DNA of 64,000 bases from assembly GCF_001422925.1 (NCBI RefSeq), contig NZ_LMNI01000011.1, forward strand, positions 444,515 through 508,514. The letters run 5' to 3'. The notes beneath the pieces are model-generated. The model did not search any database. It was not told the origin of the DNA and worked only from the letters and a program-made list of their open reading frames with translations. The stretch's first letter is position 1, and each line of letters opens with the position of its first letter. This DNA is from Microbacterium sp. Leaf288. GTDB lineage: Bacteria > Actinomycetota > Actinomycetes > Actinomycetales > Microbacteriaceae. Made by a program: the position numbers and the translations under genes. Positions 35,367 to 44,063 of this stretch are shown here, piece by piece.

Positions 35367-35440
35367 GGGTCATCATGCCGTGATCGCGCACCTCGCACCA
35401 GTCCCGGTGGCGGTGTTTACCGAGTTGTGATCCCGGGTCA

Positions 35441-35487
35441 TTGTGCGCTCTGGCGGCATCCCCTAGTTTGAGCATGGAATCGGTTCC
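35441..35487 (+). promoter_or_regulatory. Importer promoter with LacI operator 2
   Basis: TTGTGC (35441-35446), 17 bases and TAGTTT (35464-35469) make a promoter for the importer operon. GGAATCGGTTCC (35476-35487) lies where the transcript would start and matches operator 1 at 11 of 12 positions. Repressor bound there would block initiation. Confidence 0.8.
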
Positions 35488-35549
35488 CGATCTCACATCT
35501 GTGGAGCCCGAGAGGCGTGGCTCCGCGTACTCAAAGAGGAGGCAGACAC

Positions 35550-36890
35550 ATGACTGCACTGCGATCACGTCGTCGACACGGCTACATCGCGCTGGGACTG
35601 ACGGCCGTCGCAGCACTCGCACTCGCCGGATGCGCCGAGGGCGGCGACGACGGCGGCGACAGCGGCTCCGTCGAAGGAGAGACCGTTCAGATCGCCGGCG
35701 GCATCACCGGCTCGGAGGCGGAGAACCTCCAGAAGTCGTTCGACCAGTTCACCGAAGACACCGGCATCATCGTCGAGTACACGGGGGACAAGGGCTTCGA
35801 GGGCAACATCGTCACGAAGGTCGCGGGTGGCTCCGCGCCCGACATCGCGATCGTGCCGCAGCCCGGCCTCCTGCGCTCTCTCATCGAGACCGGAGAGGTC
35901 AAGGAGGGCACCGCGGAGGTCGAAGCGAATGTCGACGAGTACTGGGCTCCGGCGTGGAAGGACTACGGATCGCTCGACGGCACGTTCTACGCCGCGCCGA
36001 TGCTCGCGAACCTGAAGGGCTACGTGTACTACTCGCCCCAGAGCTTCGCGGAGTGGGGCGTCGAGGTGCCGACGACCTGGGACGAACTCCTCACACTCAC
36101 CGACACGATCCGGGAGAAGACCGGCCAGCCCCCGTGGTGCGCGGGGTTCTTCTCCGAGGCGGCGTCGGGATGGCCGGGAACGGACTGGGTGGAGGACCTC
36201 GTCCTGCGTCAGGCCGGCGCCGACGTCTACGACAGCTGGGCCGCCGGTGACACCCCGTTCACCGACCCCGACATCGAGGCGGCGTTCGACTCGGTCGGCG
36301 AGATCCTGCTGAACCCGGACTACGTCAACGCCGGCTTCGGCGATGTCAAGAGCATCAACCCGACGGCGTTCGGTGACCCGATCGCAGCTGCGGTGGCAAA
36401 CGGAACCTGCGCGCTCACGCACCAGGGCTCGTTCCTCACGGCGAACTTCCTCACCGCGCAGACCGCGGACGGACAGACGCCGACGATCGCACCGGACGGT
36501 GACATCTACGCGTTCATCCTCCCCGGCGTGAAGGAAGGGGAGCTCGCGGTCGAGGGCGGTGGCGAGTTCGTCACGCCGTTCTCGGACGACGCCGCCACGC
36601 AGCAGGTGCTCGAGTACATGTCGACGCCCGAGTTCGCCGACGCGCGCGTGGCGCTCGGCGGCGCGATCTCGGCCAACACCGGCGCCGATCCGACGCTGGC
36701 GTCGAGCGAGTTCCTGACCGAGGCGATGCAGATCGTCCAGGACCCGAACACCGTGTTCCGTTTCGACGCCTCCGACCTGATGCCGGCGACCGTCGGTTCG
36801 GGCTCGTTCTGGCGCGGCATGGTCGACTGGATCGACGGCAAGCCGACGCCGCAGGTCCTGAGCGATATCCAGGCGGGATATCAAGACTGA
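35550..36890 (+). CDS. Alpha-glucoside-type ABC transporter substrate-binding lipoprotein (AglE-like)
   Basis: Encodes 446 aa from ATG 35550, with GAGGAGG ahead. Lipobox LAGC follows a basic signal peptide. The AglE group of SBP_bac_1 is suggested by VQIAGGITGSEAENLQKSFDQF, APDIAIVPQPGLLRSLIETG, PPWCAGFFSEAASGWPGTDWVED and the C-terminal FWRGMVDWIDG. Members bind maltose, sucrose, trehalose and other alpha-glucosides. Confidence 0.93.
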   Translation: MTALRSRRRHGYIALGLTAVAALALAGCAEGGDDGGDSGSVEGETVQIAGGITGSEAENLQKSFDQFTEDTGIIVEYTGDKGFEGNIVTKVAGGSAPDIAIVPQPGLLRSLIETGEVKEGTAEVEANVDEYWAPAWKDYGSLDGTFYAAPMLANLKGYVYYSPQSFAEWGVEVPTTWDELLTLTDTIREKTGQPPWCAGFFSEAASGWPGTDWVEDLVLRQAGADVYDSWAAGDTPFTDPDIEAAFDSVGEILLNPDYVNAGFGDVKSINPTAFGDPIAAAVANGTCALTHQGSFLTANFLTAQTADGQTPTIAPDGDIYAFILPGVKEGELAVEGGGEFVTPFSDDAATQQVLEYMSTPEFADARVALGGAISANTGADPTLASSEFLTEAMQIVQDPNTVFRFDASDLMPATVGSGSFWRGMVDWIDGKPTPQVLSDIQAGYQD

Positions 36891-36983
36891 TCCACCGCAT
36901 CCTGGTGCCGGGTCCGCGCGGGCGACGTGCGGCCCCGGCACCGGGGTGATTCATCCGTCGAGGTCGACGGGGGAAGGCAGAAC

Positions 36984-38327
36984 ATGTCTCAGGCCACAAC
37001 ATCGGCGGCCGACCAGGAGCAGGGCGCGACGCCACCGGAACGCGGAGGAAGAAAACCTCCCTCGCGGCGGACCACGCGACTCGGCGTCGCGATCGGGTTG
37101 ATCCTGATCGCAGCGCTGGTGATCTTCCTCCTCCTCAGCCCTCCCAACCCGGACGCGCGTCCGGTCTCGCTGGGCTTCTCGTACAACTCGTTCTTCCAGT
37201 GGCTGGGCAATCTCGGTCCGATCGTCCAGATCCCCATCGTCCTGGTCGTCTTCGCCGCGGTGGTCGGCATCCTGCTCGTGCTCATCGAGTTCGCTCCGCG
37301 CGCAGGCAGAGGCTACTTCTGGCTGCGGCTCATCTCGTGCTTCGCGATCCCATTCCTCGCGTTCATGCTGCTGCGGCCCTACCAGGGCGCCGTGATCTAC
37401 GTGATCGCCATCGCCCTCGTCGCCGGAGGCCTGCTCTTCTGGGCGGACTACCGGGCGAGCCAGGGCGCCGGGTACATGTACCAGCTGACGCTGTTCATGG
37501 CGCCGGCCGCGATCGCGATCCTCGTGGGTCTGGTGTACCCGAGCATCGCGACCATCGTCCAGTCGTTCTTCGACAAGACCGGCGAGAACTTCGTCGGGCT
37601 GGAGAACTACGTGTGGGCCTTCACCAACCCTCAGGGGTTCTGGTCGATCATCAATACGCTCATCTGGGCGATCTTCGCCCCGATCTTCGCGACAGTCGTC
37701 GGCCTGGCGTACGCGGCCTTCATGGAGCGGGCGCGTGGTGAGCGGCTGCTGAAGCTGCTCGTCTTCATGCCGTTCGCGATCGCGCCGGTGAGCATCAGCC
37801 TCATCTGGAAGTTCGTCTACGACTATCGGCAGGGCGAGCAGATCGGCACCCTCAACGCGATCGTGGTGGCCTTCGGCGGCCAGCCGGTGCCATGGCTCGA
37901 CATCTGGCCGCTGGTCAACACGTTCTGCCTTCTGTTCGCATTCGTCTGGGCACAGACCGGCTTCGCCATGGTCGTGCTCTCGGCGGCGATGAAGGCGGTG
38001 CCGGTGGAGCAGCTGGAGGCTGCACAGCTCGACGGCACGTCGGCCTGGCAGCGGTTCATCAACGTGACGGTGCCGGGCATCCGAACGTCGATCATCGTCG
38101 TCCTGACGACCGTCACGATCGCAGCCCTCAAGCTGTACGACATCGTGGCGGTGATGACAGGCGGACGGGCGAACTCGACAGTGCTGGGCTTCGAGATGGT
38201 CAACCAGCAGCAGCGGTTCCAGAGCTACGGCCACTCGGCGGCGCTCGCCGTGCTGATCTTCGTGTTCGTGACGCCGCTGATCGTCTACAACGTGTTGCAG
38301 CTGCGCAAGCAGAGGGAGGTGCGGTGA
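36984..38327 (+). CDS. Alpha-glucoside-type ABC transporter permease (AglF-like)
   Basis: Encodes 447 aa, longer than usual CUT1 permeases. Before the six-segment core there are about four extra hydrophobic segments (residues 35-160), a known trait of the AglF group. The EAA loop is QLEAAQLDGTSAWQRFINVTVPGIR. Its stop overlaps the start of the second permease. Confidence 0.94.
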   Translation: MSQATTSAADQEQGATPPERGGRKPPSRRTTRLGVAIGLILIAALVIFLLLSPPNPDARPVSLGFSYNSFFQWLGNLGPIVQIPIVLVVFAAVVGILLVLIEFAPRAGRGYFWLRLISCFAIPFLAFMLLRPYQGAVIYVIAIALVAGGLLFWADYRASQGAGYMYQLTLFMAPAAIAILVGLVYPSIATIVQSFFDKTGENFVGLENYVWAFTNPQGFWSIINTLIWAIFAPIFATVVGLAYAAFMERARGERLLKLLVFMPFAIAPVSISLIWKFVYDYRQGEQIGTLNAIVVAFGGQPVPWLDIWPLVNTFCLLFAFVWAQTGFAMVVLSAAMKAVPVEQLEAAQLDGTSAWQRFINVTVPGIRTSIIVVLTTVTIAALKLYDIVAVMTGGRANSTVLGFEMVNQQQRFQSYGHSAALAVLIFVFVTPLIVYNVLQLRKQREVR

Positions 38328-39304
38328 TGACCGCCGTCGACTCCAAGTCCACGCCGCAGAACACCAAAGCCGAGGCGCGCAGGGTCGCGCGCGAGACGCG
38401 GCGCAACGAGGCGCTGGCACACAAGCGGCTGACCTCGCCCCTTGCCACCATCTTCGCCGTCGCGATCGCGTTCCTCTGGACGATCCCGACGCTCGGCCTG
38501 CTCATCACGTCGTTCCGGCCGGGCGCGGACTCGGCGACGACGGGCTGGTGGACGGTCTTCACCAACCCCGACTTCACGCTCGGCAACTATCAGGACGCAC
38601 TGACATCGGGGGGGACCGCCCTGACGCTGGGCGAGTCGTTCCTCAACTCGCTCGCGATCACGATTCCGGTCACGATCTTCGCGCTCGCGGTCGCGTCTCT
38701 CGCCGCGTACGCGTTCGCGTGGATGGATTTCAAGGGCCGCGGCTTCTTGTTCGTCGCGGTGTTCGCGCTCCAGATCGTTCCGATCCAGATGGCGCTCGTC
38801 CCGCTGCTGAGCCTCTTCTCGAGGGGGCTCGAGATCGGGGACGTGCAGATCTTCCCGGGCCTCGAGATGCGCGAGGTCGATCACAGCTTCGCCACTGTGT
38901 GGATCGCCCACGTCATCTTCGCGATGCCGCTGGCGATCTTCCTGCTGCACAACTTCATCGCCGAGATCCCGTCCGACGTCATCGAGGCGGCTCGCGTGGA
39001 CGGCGCCGGGCACGGGCAGATCTTCTTCCGGATCATCCTGCCGCTCGCGACGCCCGCGCTCGCGTCGTTCGCCATCCTCGAGTTCATCTGGGTGTGGAAC
39101 GACCTGCTCGTCGCGACGATCTTCGCCCCGACGACATCGCTGCCGATGACGCAGACGCTGAACTCCTTGTCCGGCACCTGGGGCAACCAATGGTTCCTCG
39201 TTTCGGCCGGTGCGTTCCTCGTGCTGTTCGTGCCGATCATCGTGTTCCTCGCGCTGCAGCGGTTCTTCGTGCGCGGACTCATGGCCGGCGCGACGAAGGG
39301 CTGA
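38327..39304 (+). CDS. Alpha-glucoside-type ABC transporter permease (AglG-like)
   Basis: Encodes 325 aa from ATG 38327 (GTG 38324 also possible). A charged 40-residue N-terminus precedes six segments; the EAA loop is DVIEAARVDGAGHGQIFFRIILPLATP. The extended periplasmic loop with LEIGDVQIFPGLEMREVDHS is typical of AglG. No ATPase or glucosidase gene follows; a hairpin terminator ends the operon. Confidence 0.94.
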   Translation: MTAVDSKSTPQNTKAEARRVARETRRNEALAHKRLTSPLATIFAVAIAFLWTIPTLGLLITSFRPGADSATTGWWTVFTNPDFTLGNYQDALTSGGTALTLGESFLNSLAITIPVTIFALAVASLAAYAFAWMDFKGRGFLFVAVFALQIVPIQMALVPLLSLFSRGLEIGDVQIFPGLEMREVDHSFATVWIAHVIFAMPLAIFLLHNFIAEIPSDVIEAARVDGAGHGQIFFRIILPLATPALASFAILEFIWVWNDLLVATIFAPTTSLPMTQTLNSLSGTWGNQWFLVSAGAFLVLFVPIIVFLALQRFFVRGLMAGATKG

Positions 39305-39309
39305 CATGA

Positions 39310-39351
39310 CGGATGCTGCGACCCGCCGCGTGCGCCGGGTCGCAGCATCCG
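39310..39351 (+). terminator. Importer-operon terminator built from the CGGATGCTGCG motif
   Basis: A perfect 15-bp inverted repeat (39310-39324 with 39337-39351; 12-base loop) is formed by CGGATGCTGCGACCC and its complement, six bases after the stop. Confidence 0.85.
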
Positions 39352-39383
39352 TTCGTCCGCACTCCGCTCGCTAACCTGATGGC

Positions 39384-41804
39384 ATGGATGCCTCCGCCGA
39401 CGTCTCCACAACGGTCGCCGTCGAGCGCGGGCTCAGCACAGCCGAGGTCGCCGAGCGCGTGCGGACCGGCCGCACCAACGCGTACGTCGCCGACACGAGC
39501 CGCAGCGTCTGGACGATCGTCCGCGCGAACGTGTTCACGCTGTTCAACGGCATCGTCTTCGCGTGCTTCTTCGTGCTCTTCGTGCTCGGGCGCTGGCAGG
39601 ACGCGCTGTTCGGCCTCGCGGCGTTCGCGAACTCCATCATCGGCTGCGTGCAGGAGTTCCGGGCGAAGGCGGCGCTGGATCGGCTCGCCCTGCTGAACGC
39701 CCCCCGCGCGCGGGTGCGCCGCGAGGGGGCCGAGGCCGAGATCGCTCCGCCCGACGTCGTACTGGACGACATCCTGGTGCTGCGGGCCGGAGACCAGGTG
39801 CCCGCTGACGCGGTCGTCGTGGAGACGCGCGGGCTGCAGATCGACGAGTCCATGCTCACCGGCGAGTCGGACGCGGTCGACAAGAAGCCCGGCGACGACG
39901 CGCTCTCCGGCTCCATCGTCGTCGCGGGGGAGGGAGCCGCGCGAGTCTCGCGGGTCGGCGCCGACTCCTATGCGAACCGGTTCGCCGGCGAGGCGAAGCG
40001 GTTCTCGCTCGTCGCCTCCGAAGTGCGCACCTCCGTGAACCGCGTCCTGAAATGGATGAGCTGGATCATCGGGCCCGTCGGCCTGCTCGTGCTCAATGCG
40101 CAGATGATGGTCGCAGGCGGCTGGGTGCAGGCCTGGGAGAACGGCGGCTGGGTTCAGGCCGTCGTGAACACGATCGCGGCCCTCACGGCGATGATCCCGC
40201 TCGGCCTGGTGCTCATCACCTCGATCACGTTCGCGGTCGGCGCGGCGAAGCTCGCCTCCCGCCAGGTGCTCGTCAACGAGCTGCCGGCGGTGGAAGGGCT
40301 CGCGCGCGTCGACATCATCTGCCTCGACAAGACCGGGACCCTGACGGGCGGCGACATCGCCTTCGATGCGATCGACCGAATGCCCGACGGCGCCGGAGGC
40401 GGCGACGAGGCGCTCGCCTGGTTCGGTGCGGCGCCGGATGCGAACGCCACGGCCAGGTGTCTTCGGGAGCCCTTCCCCGTCGAGGCCCCGCTCCACGCCG
40501 TGGCGTACATCCCGTTCTCGTCCGCACGCAAGTGGAGTGCCGCGTCGTTCGCGACCGGGCCCGAAGGCACGTGGGTGCTGGGGGCGCCGGAGATGCTGTT
40601 CTCAGACGCGGCGACGGATGCGGCGACCGGCCTGGGGCGAACCGTCACCGCGCTCGCCTCGTCAGGGCGCCGTATGCTCGTGCTCGCGCACGCCGCGTCG
40701 CGGATCAGCGCGGAGGACGTCGAGGCCGAGCGCCTGCCGGAGGCGCTCACGCCCGTCGCCGTGGTGACCTTTCGAGAGCAGGTGCGCCCGGATGCCGCGG
40801 AGACCCTGGCGTACTTCGCGCGGCAAGGCGTGGGCATCCGCGTCATCTCGGGCGACAATCCGCGCACGGTCGCCGCGATCGCCCGCGCCGTCGGACTCGA
40901 CGTCACCGACGGCTTCGACGCCCGTGGTCTCCCGGAGGACGACGCGGAGCTCGGCGAGGTGCTGGAGCAGAACATCGTCTTCGGGAGGGTGACGCCGGAG
41001 CAGAAGAAGCGGATGGTCATCGCGCTCCAGGCACGTGGGCACACGGTGGCGATGACCGGCGACGGCGTCAACGACGCCCTGGCCATCAAGACCGCCGACC
41101 TCGGTATCGCGATGAACTCCGGCGCCGCCGCAACCAAGGCCGTCGCGCGCATCGTCCTCCTCGACGGCCGGTTCTCCCATCTGCCCGATGTCGTGGCGGA
41201 GGGGCGTCAGGTCATCGCGAACATCGAGCGGGTCTCGATGCTGTTCCTCAACAAGACCGTCTACGCGACGGTGCTCGCGGTGCTGTTCGGCGTCCTCGTC
41301 CTCGAGTTCCCGTTCCTGCCACGGCAGCTGTCGATCACCGACGGCCTCACGATCGGCATCCCGGCGTTCTTCCTCGCACTGCTTCCCAACACGCAGCGCT
41401 ATGTGCCGGGGTTCCTCCGACGCTCGCTGGCGTTCGCCATTCCGGCCGGCTCGATCATCGCCGTCGCGCTGACCCTCTACACGCTGGGCGCCATGCAGCT
41501 CGGCGTGAGCGAGCCGCAGCTGCGGACGGGGTCGACGATCATCCTCGCGATCGTCGGAATCTGGGTGCTGACGGTGCTCTCACGCCCGATCACGCGGTTC
41601 AAAGCTCTGGTGATCGGCGGGATGTTCATCGCCCTCGTCGCTGTGTTCACGGTGCCGGTCCTGACCGCGTTCTTCCAGCTCGTAGACCCGGGGGAAGAGG
41701 CAGCGTGGCTGGTGACGATCGTGACCGTGCTCACGATCGGCGCGATCGAGATCGTGCGGTTCTTCCACCGCCGCTACGTCGCTCGGTCGCTGGCCGCCGC
41801 CTGA
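39384..41804 (+). CDS. P-type cation ATPase, CtpE-like
   Basis: Encodes 806 aa. P-type landmarks are LTGESDAV (actuator), ICLDKTGTLTGG (phosphorylated Asp), RKWSAASF (nucleotide domain) and MTGDGVNDALAIKTADLGIAM (hinge). There is no N-terminal metal-binding CxxC domain. The fourth-segment signature is AMIPLGLVL rather than the CPx of heavy-metal pumps. The overall length and motif sequences resemble mycobacterial CtpE, reported to act in calcium uptake; that assignment is inference. A TAACCT box six bases before ATG suggests a leaderless message. Confidence 0.93.
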   Translation: MDASADVSTTVAVERGLSTAEVAERVRTGRTNAYVADTSRSVWTIVRANVFTLFNGIVFACFFVLFVLGRWQDALFGLAAFANSIIGCVQEFRAKAALDRLALLNAPRARVRREGAEAEIAPPDVVLDDILVLRAGDQVPADAVVVETRGLQIDESMLTGESDAVDKKPGDDALSGSIVVAGEGAARVSRVGADSYANRFAGEAKRFSLVASEVRTSVNRVLKWMSWIIGPVGLLVLNAQMMVAGGWVQAWENGGWVQAVVNTIAALTAMIPLGLVLITSITFAVGAAKLASRQVLVNELPAVEGLARVDIICLDKTGTLTGGDIAFDAIDRMPDGAGGGDEALAWFGAAPDANATARCLREPFPVEAPLHAVAYIPFSSARKWSAASFATGPEGTWVLGAPEMLFSDAATDAATGLGRTVTALASSGRRMLVLAHAASRISAEDVEAERLPEALTPVAVVTFREQVRPDAAETLAYFARQGVGIRVISGDNPRTVAAIARAVGLDVTDGFDARGLPEDDAELGEVLEQNIVFGRVTPEQKKRMVIALQARGHTVAMTGDGVNDALAIKTADLGIAMNSGAAATKAVARIVLLDGRFSHLPDVVAEGRQVIANIERVSMLFLNKTVYATVLAVLFGVLVLEFPFLPRQLSITDGLTIGIPAFFLALLPNTQRYVPGFLRRSLAFAIPAGSIIAVALTLYTLGAMQLGVSEPQLRTGSTIILAIVGIWVLTVLSRPITRFKALVIGGMFIALVAVFTVPVLTAFFQLVDPGEEAAWLVTIVTVLTIGAIEIVRFFHRRYVARSLAAA

Positions 41805-42256
41805 TCAGCCGGGTCCGCCGCTTGCGGGCGGCGGAAGTGGCGAGCGCCCGGCGGGAGCCAGAGCGCGAGGACGATCAGCACCTCGACGGCGAATTGCGCG
41901 GCCGCACTCCAGTCCCACTTGTCGGTCGTCGCGATCGTCACAGCGTTCAGGAGGATCAGAATCGCGAGGTAGACGGTCGCGAGGGTGCGCGACAGCCGGC
42001 TGCCCCGTGCGATGCCCGATGCGACGGCCACCAGCAGGAGGCCGAAGAGGATGATCCCGGCCCCGAGCAGGGAGACGGGGAGGACGTCCGAGCCTGCGAC
42101 CTCGTAGCGGCTGAGGAGGACGAGGATTCCCAGCAGAACCGCCGCGAATGCGCTGATGTAGACCAGGACGACGGCGATCGTGACCACGACGGGGCGATGC
42201 TCAGGGGCAGGCTCGGCGCCTGCGGGCGCGGGCTCGGCGGACGGGTCGGCGGTCAC
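41774..42256 (-). CDS. Four-segment membrane protein of unknown function
   Basis: Encodes 160 aa from GTG 42256, six bases after a TACAGT -10 box. Four hydrophobic stretches lie at about residues 24-45, 60-80, 90-108 and 118-135; both ends are Ala/Pro-rich and polar. It overlaps the end of the convergent ATPase gene by 31 bp. I recognise no family beyond small actinobacterial membrane proteins. Confidence 0.82.
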   Translation of the reverse strand: MTADPSAEPAPAGAEPAPEHRPVVVTIAVVLVYISAFAAVLLGILVLLSRYEVAGSDVLPVSLLGAGIILFGLLLVAVASGIARGSRLSRTLATVYLAILILLNAVTIATTDKWDWSAAAQFAVEVLIVLALWLPPGARHFRRPQAADPADQAAASDRAT

Positions 42257-42284
42257 GCGACCACTGTAACGACTCGCGGAGCGG

Positions 42285-42959
42285 TCAGCCGGTGCAGCCG
42301 AGGCGGGTCTGGATCGATGTCATCGCGTCGATCTCGGCTGTCTGGCCGTTCTTGATCGCGGTGGCGACCTCGAGGGCGCGCGGGTCGGTGCCGAGCTCGA
42401 GAAGGGCCTCCGCCATCGGGATGGCGCCCTCGTGGTGGCGGATCATCAGCGTGAGGAACTGACAGTCCGCCGCCATACCGGTCGCCGCCTCGAGTGCGGC
42501 GATCTCGTCGTCCGACGCCATTCCCATCGCGGCGTGGGCCTCATCGTCGGTCATCGGCTCGGCGGACGAGCCACCGTGCGCGTGGCCCGCGGCGGAGGCA
42601 TCCATCCACTGCATCATCGGTCCGCCGGACTGGGGGAGCCCCCACCGCACGAGCCAGTCGAACATCTCGCCGCGCTGGCCGGCCTGACCGGTGGCGATGT
42701 CGTATGACAGCACACGCAGCTCGTCGTCGTCGGTCTTGCGATAGATCTCCATCGCCATCTCGATCGCCTGCGCGTGATGCACCTGCATGTCTCGCGAGAA
42801 CCCGGCCTCAGGCGAGCTGGTTCCCGGACTGGACGCAGTCGCCTGTGAGCCGAACGTCGAGAAGCGCCCCACCGCGAACGCGAGGCCCGCGATGAGGATC
42901 AGTGCGACGGCGACGACGAACCATCGCCGGGAACCTCCCGCCGATGGCTCGTCCGACAC
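42285..42959 (-). CDS. DUF305 family protein, membrane-anchored
   Basis: Encodes 224 aa from GTG 42959. An N-terminal hydrophobic anchor (about 13-32) precedes two copies of the DUF305 helix pair, each with paired histidines: MQVHHAQAIEMAMEIY and MIRHHEGAIPMAEALLELG. A Met/His-rich linker (SGGPMMQWMDASAAGHAHGG) lies between. DUF305 proteins include copper-binding CopM-type proteins, so extracytoplasmic metal binding is plausible. The start lies 9 bases after the DUF3105 stop, so the two are cotranscribed. Confidence 0.92.
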   Translation of the reverse strand: MSDEPSAGGSRRWFVVAVALILIAGLAFAVGRFSTFGSQATASSPGTSSPEAGFSRDMQVHHAQAIEMAMEIYRKTDDDELRVLSYDIATGQAGQRGEMFDWLVRWGLPQSGGPMMQWMDASAAGHAHGGSSAEPMTDDEAHAAMGMASDDEIAALEAATGMAADCQFLTLMIRHHEGAIPMAEALLELGTDPRALEVATAIKNGQTAEIDAMTSIQTRLGCTG

Positions 42960-42967
42960 GCCGCGGC

Positions 42968-43678
42968 CTACTTCTTGCCGGGAGCGTCGTACGCGCCGGT
43001 GCAGGCGGCGTTCGGCTCGGGGGCGTTGGTGCTCCTCCAGTACGCCTTGATGAATTCCTCGATGCGCTCGTCGACGGCGGAGTCGACCTTGAGCTGCGCG
43101 TTCCAGGCGCTGAGGGCGATGGGGGTGTCCATGTCGTTGTAGGGCGAGAGCACCGTGTAGGTCGAGGGCAGTTCGGCCTCGAGCTTCGCGATGTCGTCGT
43201 CGGACACCTGCGCGGGGTCGTAGGTGACCCACACCGCACCGTGCTCGAGCGCGTGGACGGCGTTCTCGTTCGGCACCGGCTCCGTGTACACGCCGCAGTT
43301 GAGCCACATGGCGTTGTGGTCGCCGCCGGCCGGGGGAGTCTGCGGGTACTCGACGGCGCCCTCGACGTGGTTGGCCGTGTTCGTGAAGGTCTCGACGCCC
43401 TCGATGCCGCTGCCGTCGCTGTCGCCGCGGGCGTACGACGGGGCCGGGGTCGGCGCGAAGACGATCGATGCGACGATCGCCGCGACGACCAGCACGGCGG
43501 CGGTCGAGCCGACGATCCACCACACGAGCTTGCCGCGCTTGCGCTTGGCGAGCTGCTTCTGGTACTCGGCGAGCTTCTCCTGGCGCTTCTGCTCGCGCTG
43601 CTGCTTGACGGTGAGGTCGATCTTCGCCTGGGTGGCGGGGTTGCCGCTCTGGCGCTTGTCGTCGGGGGTCGGGGTCAT
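42968..43678 (-). CDS. DUF3105 family membrane protein
   Basis: Encodes 236 aa from ATG 43678; an in-frame TTG at 43696 is an alternative. A charged coiled-coil-like start (KQQREQKRQEKLAEYQKQLA) precedes one membrane segment (about 55-78). The outer DUF3105 domain has HNAMWLNCGVYTEPVPNENAVHALEHGAVWVTYDP, whose Cys and His residues could bind metal. It is commonly paired with DUF305 genes, as here. Function is unknown. Confidence 0.92.
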   Translation of the reverse strand: MTPTPDDKRQSGNPATQAKIDLTVKQQREQKRQEKLAEYQKQLAKRKRGKLVWWIVGSTAAVLVVAAIVASIVFAPTPAPSYARGDSDGSGIEGVETFTNTANHVEGAVEYPQTPPAGGDHNAMWLNCGVYTEPVPNENAVHALEHGAVWVTYDPAQVSDDDIAKLEAELPSTYTVLSPYNDMDTPIALSAWNAQLKVDSAVDERIEEFIKAYWRSTNAPEPNAACTGAYDAPGKK

Positions 43679-44063
43679 GCTCGTGATCTCTGCCAATCGA
43701 TGAACAGGGGTCTGGGCGCCCGGCGCGAACCGCTCGAGGGCGGTTGACGGGTTGCCCTCATCCTATGCGAGTGCATGAGTCCGCCCCCTGGGAAGGAGCC
43801 GACAGCGGTGGTGCGAGAGGTGGGCCTGCGCAGCCGCGGGATTCCGCTTGCGGGGAGGCTGGAGGCATCCGTTATCATGGGTACTCGAATCGATTCGACC
43901 TCCACGGTCGATCGCGGACCCCGGTGCCGATCGGCAGCGCCGGACGACCCGCGTCATCTCGGTCCGTTGCTCCCTGCGCGCCCAGACCGGCTCAGCCGGT
44001 GTCGACGCCGTTCCGCCTCGCTCGCCGCCCGTCGAACCCCTTGCCACGAAACGAAGTCCACTG
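43679..44063. other. Intergenic region with TCGAATCGATTCGA palindrome
   Basis: This 385-bp region separates DUF3105 from the Bcr-like pump. It holds a perfect 14-bp palindrome at 43885-43898 just after a TATCAT box (43873-43878), which may be a regulated promoter. The pump frame is open through much of the region without an ATG. No other gene is supported. Confidence 0.5.
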
